A DNA stretch of 64,000 nucleotides. Source: Pochonia chlamydosporia 170. Lineage: Eukaryota; Ascomycota; Sordariomycetes; Hypocreales; Clavicipitaceae. Within the stretch, counting starts at the first letter, position 1. The number at the start of each line of letters is the position of its first letter. The stretch covers positions 868,001 through 932,000 of the forward strand of contig NW_019154043.1 in the NCBI RefSeq assembly GCF_001653235.2, in the 5' to 3' direction. Positions 55,987 to 64,000 of the stretch are shown here, one piece after another. The notes under the pieces are model-generated. The model was not told the DNA's origin, made no database searches, and saw nothing but the letters and a program-made list of their open reading frames with translations. A program made the position numbers and the translations under genes.

Positions 55987-56292
55987 TTTGCAGATGGTTT
56001 TCACGCCCCAAAGCTGTCAATTGGCTCGAGGAGATTCCCAAGAAGTTCAATACCCTCGACGCTCGCCTGCGGACCGGGAATCGTGGTGCCTCAGGATAAA
56101 GTCACGTGGTGCTGACTACTCGAATCACGTGGACGGTGATTCGCTGTCTGGCGGTACGTACCGGACACCCCAATTGGGAACCCACGAAGCGCGTCTCCCA
56201 GCACAAGACGCGTTAAGAGAACATGTAGCCACCATCGTTGATGACCTATTCTACAGACGTCAATTTGCATATTGGCACGATAAAACGACAAT
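55987..56292. promoter_or_regulatory. Short bidirectional promoter between complex I subunit and csm3
   Basis: 306 bp must serve both divergent housekeeping genes. No TATA box was seen on either side; two CACGTG/TCACGTGG-type strings lie near 56102 and 56127. Confidence 0.45.
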
Positions 56293-57221
56293 ATGTCGAC
56301 ATTACTTTCAGCCGGCAAATTGCCACCAAATCGTCACGATGACCTTGACAATTATGATTTATCAGATGATCCATTTGCAACACCAAGCCCCCCTCCATCC
56401 TCAGCGAAGAAGCGAAAAGAGCCACCATCACAAGGGCTCGGTATCGACGAGGAGGTTTCAGTTCAAAAGCGCCCAAGAGTACCAGCTGTGAAGCTCGACG
56501 AGGAAAGGTAAATATCACCTGTATTCGACAATCACCACCCTACAAAGCATCATGTTCTAACACCCTATATAGATTATTAGGTCCAGCCGGCCTCCCCAAA
56601 CTGCGCCAACGAGCACGAGACCTGAAAATCAAAGGCAAGGGCCACGAATTCTCCGACGCCGCTCGCCTCTTATCATTCTACCAGATGTGGTTGGATGATT
56701 TATTCCCCAAAGCCAAGTTCCTCGATGCATTAGCCATGGTCGAGAAGGCAGGACATAAGAAACGAGTCATGGCGGCGAGATCAGAGATGATTAACGAGGC
56801 GAAACCCAAGGATACAATTGAAGAAGATGATTTTGGTTTAAATGCTGACGGTGCTGCTGAATCTGGAGAGAATGTGCACAATACCACTACTCAGTCAAGA
56901 CCAAGGACCCCTACGCAAGACGACGTGCCCGACGATGAGGATTTGTATGGAGCGACGCCAAGGAACGTCCGGAGTCAGAACGCGCCGGATGATGAAGACG
57001 ATTTGGATGCGCTTATTGCCGAGGCAGAGGGGCAGGACAGCAAGCCCATACCTCGGAGGGTGGAGGATGATGAGGAGGATGAGGATTTGGATGCTTTGAT
57101 TGCTGAAGCAGAGAGCAACGACCAGCCCAAGGTGATACTTAAAGTGGTAAATGGAAATGCAACAAATGAAGACTTTGCAGATGAGGAGGCTGCTATGCAG
57201 GAAATGGATGGCCTGTGGTAA
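56293..57221 (+). CDS. csm3: Csm3/Swi3 replication fork protection component
   Basis: Nuclear partner of Tof1/Swi1 (Timeless) that stabilises stalled replication forks; homologue of Tipin. Two exons, 56293-56507 and 56573-57221, join at a split AG|A codon and give 287 residues. The Swi3 domain (about 72-145) reads LLGPAGLPKLRQRARDLKIKGKGHEFSDAARLL with FYQMWLDDLFPKAKF. The N terminus is Pro/Ser-rich with a basic AKKRK patch; the C terminus is acidic, with two near-identical DDLDALIAEAE copies (about 226-236 and 255-265) in a Glu/Asp-rich context. Family call is firm. Confidence 0.92.
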
Positions 57222-57902
57222 ATGGAGTTATGTTTTTGGCTATTATGATAAGAAATTTGGCACGGGATAGCGTTTGGCATTTTAGTTGCAGCACAATACA
57301 ATGGGGTCTTTTACAGCCCGTTATACACACGATGTGATCAGAAAATTATGAAAAACGCTTGAAATACAATGTATTTCCTATGTAGTATACATGACCTGAG
57401 TTTCCGGGTTCATCTAAGTCTTGTCTGACCTGGAACCATGTTGAGCGCCTTTACCAATCCGCTATCCCAATAAGCAAACCACACACTAAAGAAATTCATT
57501 TTTCATGCTAGGCGGTACCGTTTAGAGGTATTGCCACCAACTTGCGTCCTACTTCGCTTCATCCCTGATACCTTCAAGACGAATGTCTTGTTTTCTGACT
57601 TTGATAATAAGGATTGGTATTCTGGGTTGCCACTCTCGAGTCGGAGGTTTTCGTCATTCCTTCTTTGGATCTTGCGCTCCTCTACCTTCAAGGCCCAGAG
57701 GAGAGTCATCAAGACCTCTCGTGACGGTAAAACAATGCCCCTCAGACATCGTGTCAGTTCGCTGACTTGATCGCGCGTCGCACTGGACTCGCTCCCAATA
57801 TCCTCGACACGAGAGTCACTTCCCTCAGAAACCAACCGCAATGCCTCCATCGTCGCATCCATCAAGGGACGCGCCAGATTGGGGCTGCAGGATAGGATTT
57901 TC
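57222..57902. other. csm3/hac1 convergent spacer, includes alternative hac1 reading frames
   Basis: Minus strand 57902-57825 continues the spliced hac1 frame after its stop for about 25 codons to a TGA. Minus strand down to 57503 stays open in the unspliced hac1 frame, so an unspliced mRNA would encode a longer protein (about 545 residues). 57222-57500 is the csm3 3' side with nothing else seen. Confidence 0.6.
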
Positions 57903-59199
57903 TTAAGAGACTTGAATCTCAGAGTCGTGGACTTTGGGCTCGAAGCCGTGGTCCGCAGCGGCATAGTCGCTCGCTGCCATAATGTCGGAGACGACATGGT
58001 TTGCCTCGTCGTTGAGGAAGTCGTCGATGTTGAAGAGGTCGAAGGTTGACTGACCCGAGAGGCCGGCTGCAGAGTCACCAGCCAGATAATCGTCGTCAAT
58101 AATTGAGGAGTTGGGAGAAGCGAGAAGCCCGCTTTCGAGGACATAGCGATCTGTGTCAATGGCCGCTGACATGCCGAAAGAATCGCCGAGGCTGAAAGCA
58201 GCATCATCCTGAGCTGCAGAGCCCATGTCAATAAAGGTGACATCGGAGTCTGCGAGTCCTGGAACGACTTGGGCACCTTCGCCGACTTGTGACACTGCAG
58301 GTCTGACAACATCTCAGCAGGATGTTGTGTCAGGTCGGAAGAGGTGGCCAAGTTCTGTTCGCTAGACTGCGCCTCCACAGAGGCCGAGTGAGACTCGGGC
58401 TCATCAGGGACAGGTGACAGCTCGGGAGACAGTGAGGCTGGATTGACGGTGGGGTTCGCAGTTGATTTCATCAGGTGCTCTACCAAATTAGCGGCACGTT
58501 CCTGATGCGCCTTGTGGCCGTCTTGGGAGCTGAAGAGCTCTTGTGATAATGACAGAGGAGCGTCACGGAGAGAACTCAGTGGAGATGATGATCGAGTCAC
58601 AACGCCAGAATCCCGACGGACTCGATTTAGCTCCTCAACCAACATAAGGTTGGCCTTTTGTGCGTTCATGAGCATGTCCTCAAGCTCCTTGTTGCGTATC
58701 TCCAGAGCCTCGACTTCGAGACGCTTTCGCTCTCGTGAGGACTGGGCGGCGCGGCGGTTACGGAGAACACGCTCGACACGTCGCTGCTCCTTTTCATCAT
58801 CGGTCTTGGCTCGTTTTCTGTCAAAGTTTTGTTAGGTTTGACGAGGCGTTTTGTTGTGTCGCTTTGTCACTCTTACCTAGGAGGAAGGTTGGTCTTTGGC
58901 TCTGGAAGAACTTGACCCCAAGACTTTCTCTTCTTGGTCTGCTTCTTTTCTGACTTGTCTGATGACGGTGCGTTCTCGGTGGCGGGTGACTCGGCCTCTT
59001 CTGAAATGACAGGCAGCTGAGGGGTCTGCTTGTCTTCAGAGTGTGACTGAGGAGTCATCATATCGAGAGGATTGATGGTTGATGATGAGGGAGTGGTCGG
59101 GGCGAAGAGTGATGTGTAGTTGTCACCGGGGAGCGACATGAAGGACTCGGCCGGTGATGCCTCGAACTTTGTCATCGGGGATGCTTGCTCAAACGCCAT
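57903..59199 (-). CDS. hac1: Hac1/HacA bZIP regulator of the unfolded protein response
   Basis: Master transcription factor of the unfolded protein response. Exons are 59199-58877 and, after a 59-nt normal intron, 58817-58318; a 20-nt unconventional intron (58298-58317) then leads to 58297-57903. Removing it shifts the frame and gives 405 residues. The basic region and zipper (about 118-175) read QRRVERVLRNRRAAQSSRER with a leucine repeat after it, preceded by the Lys-rich KKRKSWGQVLPEPKTNLPP typical of HacA. The spliced C terminus has the acidic FNIDDFLNDE-type activation region. In this copy that frame ends at TAA (57905-57903), although the same frame stays open for about 25 codons beyond. 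The unspliced frame is also long and open. Confidence 0.93.
58298..58317 (-). other. Unconventional 20-nt hac1 intron (Ire1 target)
   Basis: On the minus strand, CCTG'CTGAGATGTTGTCAGACCTG'CAG matches the CNG'CNG cut consensus at both ends and removes exactly 20 nt. Before removal the frame reads HPAEMLSDLQ; after it, HPAVSQVGEG, which continues into the acidic activation domain. The length is the same as in other filamentous ascomycetes. Confidence 0.88.
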
Positions 59200-62100
59200 A
59201 TTGTTTGTGGATTTGTTGTGTTTCAGCGCTCGAAGGGTGCTGAAGATGTCAGGACCAAATCCGAGCAGTCTTCGACAGTCCTAGCGTGCGGTATGGAGTG
59301 CAAGTGATGCAAGCAAGCGGCCCGTTCCCTCAGTGGCAGATATACGCCAAAGGCATGGCAGGCAACGATAATAGAAATGAGTCAGCCTGGAGTGGATATT
59401 GGTGGTGAGTCAGGTGATGGGGTAGGTGACGACAATTTTGAAGGTGAGGACAAGTGTTCTCTTCTTCAAACTGGCTGTTTCAACAGAGACTTGATGGCAT
59501 CTGGTGGTGCGGGATGGTCCTCTTTATCATGAGGACACGTTGATGTTGTCGGGGTTCATGCCTGAGGCAGAAAAGGGGCTGACGGCAGGGATGGCACAAG
59601 CAACGTGCCAAAGGGGCGGACGCCTCCTGGAAAGATGGAGCCAGCCATGTTGAACCAACACAATGCTCCCGAAGTCAAACATCCCAAGGCACCACTCTGG
59701 GACCACCTCGCATCAATCCCTGCACTCCGTGCTCCACGCATCTGAGAGATGAAGGAAGAAGGACCTGGAAGCAGATGGCGACAGCATGGCCCGGACTCTC
59801 GCTAAAGCACGCTGCGACTGTCCCTTTTGGTGCCCCTTACAACATTTGAGGCCTAGACCATCTGCTCCATACTCTATCTGCTACGAATCGTCCAGGCTTA
59901 TGCTCGACTTGACGAAGACGGTGCCAGCTACTCAATCAGAGTGTGAAGGATGCCGGTGGTTGAACTCTCCTGAGCATTCGAAGGAGTCAAGACCCAAGCA
60001 GCATATGGAGCGTGCCAAACAATTCCGTCTTCAAAGCTACTCCTCCATGCACACGCAAGCACCCTATTCGTCTCCTCAATGTAGCAGCCTGCGGTGTACC
60101 ATTCCCACCCGTCAGAGGATGGGCCGAAATGGTGCAACTTGGTGGGGGCGGCTTACGAGGATCGTACTCATCGCAATGCCGTCAGCCCCTGTGGATTTGG
60201 TCCAAGAGCTGCGCCCCAGACTTTGGTGGAAACATTGATCACTCTCATCCGCCCGCTGGTATGGGCCAAGTCACCCACAGATCAGACCCAGATGGGTTTG
60301 GCATGCTCCAACTCTGATCTGTCAAGCGGCCGGTTACGAGCGCAAGGGGCGCTTTTGGTTTCTATTCATGTCCACCAAGGGCTCACTACTGGGGGGGCAG
60401 TGGCCGCACACCTACAACTTCAGTCCTGCGCCCGGCAAAAGTTTCACCGTCTGGTGAAATCGTTCAACAATAGGAGATGCATCGAGACGCAAGAGCCAAG
60501 TGAACAGTCAGTCCCGAGGACTTCGTGCTAGACATTGAGTGTCATGACAATACTCGGTACTCCGAGTCAATGCAACTGTAGATTTGAATAGGGAAGGCGA
60601 AGCATCACTTTCCAAACCCGATTTCCAGCCTCCTGACAAATCAGGAAGCTGACCACGAAACATGTCACTAAGAGCTGGAGTTGCAAACCCTCGCACCAAT
60701 GTTTCGTTTATTGAGCCGCCACAACTACCATCGTGCCACCACATCAAGCTATCCGGCAAAATTACATTTCCGCCGCAAATGATTCTGCCTTTAGGTGTGG
60801 GAAGCAAGAAATAATTGAGCGGGCCACGGAGAAAGAAACCGCATGGTGGACAGCCGCGAGTTGCCATTTCAGTCGATGGCGACAGACGATGGGTCATGAC
60901 TGGAAATGCGGTTGCTGCATTGGGCTTCTAAGCTACCTGAAAACGGAGATTTGCAATTAGACTACAATAAATGAAGTGCCATTATAGCACAGGAGATCTA
61001 ACTAGTAGGTCCCTTTGCGAGAACCTTTCGATGAGTGGCAAACTAATCATGGAGTTTCACAAGTAGGCTAATGACACAACATTATTGCATAATGTCAAAA
61101 AAGGAAACTATACTCTTGGCCCTCAGGGGGAGAGAAGCCCTAAACGTCGCTTGACCTACTCCTTTCGCACTCACTCAATTACAGTTCAGCTCAACACAAA
61201 AGAAAACTAGTAGAAACGCCCACGACTCAACTTTATTGGGCAGGGTTATGGCATTGACCATGGCACGAATAAGCCATGCAGCGGAGGCGGAGACTTGACA
61301 GGATTCATACGCCCAGCTTTTCAGGAGGTAGCGGAATCGATCTGATGATTCGCAGATCATGCCGCCAAGCTAAGCACGAACAAGAATATTGTCTTAGAGC
61401 ATGATGTGGTGCAAGTAGATGTAGGTTTCGCATCATCGGGCATCGTCATGGTTAGCGATGATCATGCCAGCTCGTGTGGAGCACGGAGTACCTTGAGCAC
61501 ATTCGGAGTCGTGCAGCACAGGATTTAATGCATTCCATGAGATGCACGCGGGAGAAGTTGGATCACAAGTGAATCGATCTTACGTGTGGTGAGACCTAAC
61601 AGTTTTTCAAAGTTGAAGCTGACGGGAAACAATCGAGGGCAAGGGTAATTGCCGATCGCCCCAAAATAAGCCATCTGGGCTGAGCAGAACAATGTCACAC
61701 GAATTGCATCACTATCAATCATCAAAATCACAAACAATGTCTATTCTGATTCAAGAACGACAAGTCTAGCTAGGCGTAATCGTCACACTTGGATAATCAT
61801 TTCAAGCTCTTTCGGAATCCCCTGGGTCAATGCGCAATCCTCTTGCCCTCGGGTACGGGAATTAGTGACTTTGCAGGTCAAGGAAGTGATCCCGTGCGAC
61901 AATGGATGCCATAGGATTCACAGGACCCAGATCCTTCGGCAATGGCGCAACTGTAATCAACGAAACCAAGAATCTCAAAATCTAGGATTCGAAGATCAAT
62001 GTCGTCGGATTATCTGGCCGATGAAAGATAGAACCTGTGCCGTTTCCGTGCTGGGCAATTCACCGGACAGTCAAGCTTGGAGCCCTACCCTGCACTCTGT

Positions 62101-62706
62101 CGATCTCGGAAGTATTTGTTGGATGGTCAGCCTCGGTCCTGACCATCTGTTTGAATTTCCTGGTTTCCCACAATTTTTGGCTGACAAGGAGTCATGGCTA
62201 TTGGGTTGGTCAAGCTGGTCCAACGTTGTGAATGCTGTCATTGTTGACAGTCGATAAATGGTCCTATTATTCCTGCCTGTCTCAGGTGCTGTGAGTGCCG
62301 TGAGTATTTGGTGGCTAATGGACCCAACTATGGGAACCGCAAGAATGCAATGCAACCTAACTAAGACTTCCTGTTCCAATGTTAAATGTTGGAACAATTT
62401 CTAATTGGGGGACATTTTGTTCCCCGCGGAGAGAGTTTGCTACATCGCCAATTGTACGGAGCACCATTGCACCAGACGACATCAAAATCCTGGACAGTCA
62501 ATCAATTCATGGCGCGGGCAATACTCTAACTGTCTTCTCCCTCTCTCGCACGCAAACTGCTCATTGTCTCGGATGAGTTGATCCGATTGTGAGACACTCA
62601 CACTCCCGCTCATTGATTGCGACATCTTGGAGACTTGTCACACCAGCCCAAACCCAGCCTTTTGGAGTTTTGGAGCACAGACAAGGTCGCTCGATTTCCG
62701 TTTGAA
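59200..62706. other. 3.5-kb spacer between hac1 and GMC oxidoreductase
   Basis: The first several hundred bases are the hac1 leader and promoter, likely long as in other fungi. Frames at 60094-60531 (plus) and 60508-60897 (minus) are open but match nothing known. The region is otherwise non-coding by appearance. No tRNA or repeat seen. Confidence 0.4.
59330..59356 (-). other. Candidate upstream ORF in the hac1 leader
   Basis: ATG at 59356 opens an 8-codon frame (MPLAYICH) ending at TGA, 131 bp before the hac1 ATG. hac1 leaders in fungi often contain uORFs removed by a shorter transcript under stress. It depends on an unmapped transcription start. Confidence 0.4.
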
Positions 62707-64000
62707 ATGACGAGTCCAATCGAAGCCACAATAGATTCATTTCTCAGGCATTCCTACGACTACATCGTTATTGGGGGCGGCACGGCAGGTCTAGCTGTCG
62801 CCTCTCGTCTTGCCGAAGATGCATCACTTACAGTCGGTGTCCTAGAAGCAGGCCGCATAGGCCACGGAGAGGAGAATGTCGATATCCCTGCTTTTTACGG
62901 CCGCTCGCTCGGTGGTCCGTTGGATTGGGCATTTGAAACGGAGCCGCAGAGTGGTCTTGGGGGAAGAAAGTTGCCATGGCCGAGGGGAAGAGTGTTGGGC
63001 GGAACGAGTGCCTTGAACTTTATGACATGGGTCCGAGCTGGGAAAGAGGATTATGACAGCTGGGATGCACTGGGGAACCATGGATGGGCTTGGGACGATT
63101 TGCTGTGAGTCTGGAGGATTTTCTTTTTTTTTTTTTTTGCCCATGAGAACGTTCGGTGGGTGGCACAATGAGCATGGCCTGTGTGCAAACCTGGAACATC
63201 ATCCTTTCGTCTTGTCCGACACGTTTACTTTGATTGTCAAGCTAACTTGGCATTCAAAGGCCATTCTTCAAAAAGTCGGAAACTTTCCATCCGCCAAATC
63301 AATCCCTCAAGGAGGAGCACAACGCCACACACGGACCAGAAGCTTTTGGCACGTCTGGTCCCATTCAAATCTCGTACACTCCGGACTATTCACCTTCCCA
63401 CAAGCTATGGCACTCGACGCTTAATGCAGTTGGTGTCAAGACCAACAATGCTCACTTGACGGGATCAAATGTCGGCGTATGGACGAATGTGAACACCGTT
63501 GACCCGAGGACAGCTACTCGTAGCTACTCTACCAGCTACCTCGCTGGAAAACAGACGACAAATCTACATGTTTTGACCGGAGCCATAGTACACGAGATTG
63601 TACTTGTCAAAGATGAATCAAGCAATGAATATGTAGCAAGTGGTGTGAGGTTCGGCCATGACGGCGCGGAACATGTTGTGCCTGTGGCAAGGGAGGTGGT
63701 TTTGTCGGCTGGAACCATACAGTCTCCCCAAATTCTAGAAATGTCTGGCATTGGAAGTCCTGAAGTTCTGGAGAGGGCGGGCATTGCTGTAAAGGTGAAT
63801 AGTCCAATGGTCGGAGAGAATTTGCAAGACCACATTAGTGAGTGTTCACAACCTCATACCCCTTGTTGAAGTACAGTTTACTCACAGCGCGTAGTGGTTG
63901 CCATGATTTTCGAGGTAGATCGCTCGCTATCGAACCCCGATGACCTATTGACAGACGAAGCCGTTATTACAGCCGCCAGGGAGCAATATCTCCGCGAACA
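62707..64000 (+). CDS. GMC-family FAD oxidoreductase (3' end outside window)
   Basis: Flavin oxidoreductase of the glucose-methanol-choline family (aryl-alcohol oxidase/choline dehydrogenase-like). Three exons are visible, 62707-63104, 63260-63837 and 63895 to the window end, with consistent phases. There is no signal peptide, so a cytosolic or peroxisomal site is likely. Motifs: Rossmann dinucleotide fold YIVIGGGTAGLAVASRL (about 19-35), FAD-linked Glu in VLEAG, GMC signature 1 in RGRVLGGTSALNFMTWVRAG, and signature 2 in GTIQSPQILEMSGIG. The catalytic His pair would lie beyond the window. Intron 1 carries a 15-T run. Substrate unknown. Confidence 0.9.

Noticed and set aside
57503..58675. Long minus-strand frame taken as the whole hac1 product or as a separate gene
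   Set aside because: It is the unspliced hac1 frame. The 20-nt intron consensus and the acidic activation region in the other frame show that the functional product ends at 57903.
60094..60897. Open frames of 145 and 129 codons between hac1 and the GMC gene
   Set aside because: Overlapping opposite frames with no domains and no supporting splice structure.
63124..63138. Run of 15 T as a terminator or promoter element
   Set aside because: It lies inside intron 1 of the GMC gene and is best seen as an intronic homopolymer.

Overview
This is a nuclear window from a filamentous ascomycete, most likely a Sordariomycete of the order Hypocreales. The evidence is short GT-AG introns with branch-like CTAAC/CTGAC motifs, a class II hydrophobin, a HOG-pathway Ssk1 response regulator, and a hac1 gene with the 20-nt unconventional intron of filamentous fungi. 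I assembled 23 well-supported protein-coding genes plus one weak one by joining exons with compatible phase. No rRNA, tRNA, CRISPR array or intact transposon was seen.

Layout. 0-5 kb holds core genes: 5'-truncated ssk1, mitoribosomal mS45 and a Tyr/Ser phosphatase. 5.6-8.6 kb is a head-to-head pair of secreted proteins, a DUF4185 protein and an NlpC/P60 peptidase with a duplicated Cys-rich module, both from families linked to bacterial cell-wall breakdown. 8.9-11.1 kb is a secreted acid-sphingomyelinase-family protein that has lost three metal or catalytic residues. 13.5-15 kb is a secreted alpha-amylase. 16.9-20.3 kb is a large Cu/heavy-metal P1B ATPase with a His/Cys-rich N terminus. 21-28 kb carries a Zn2Cys6 regulator, a secreted trypsin-like protease and a cytochrome P450. 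31.4-32.9 kb is an ochratoxinase-like amidohydrolase. 33-39 kb is an alpha-glucoside utilisation pair: an MFS sugar permease and a cytosolic GH13 alpha-glucosidase, divergent across a 2.4-kb spacer with four perfect GTCGGNCCGAC palindromes. 40.4 kb is a small secreted protein with a knottin-type cysteine pattern, followed by an Arg/Ser/Asp-rich protein and a 6.2-kb stretch with no recognisable gene. 48-53.5 kb has an AzgA purine permease, a 2OG-Fe(II) oxygenase and a hydrophobin. 55-59 kb has a complex I accessory subunit, Csm3/Swi3 and hac1. The window ends inside a GMC oxidoreductase.

The genes suggest a saprotroph or host-associated fungus: starch is cut outside the cell by the amylase, and the products are imported and hydrolysed by the permease/alpha-glucosidase pair. 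The secreted proteins (DUF4185, NlpC/P60, protease, hydrophobin, knottin-like protein) face the environment. The most interesting items are the divergent antibacterial-looking pair, the degenerate sphingomyelinase, the palindrome cluster, the knottin-like protein, and hac1, whose spliced frame has an early stop followed by an open continuation.
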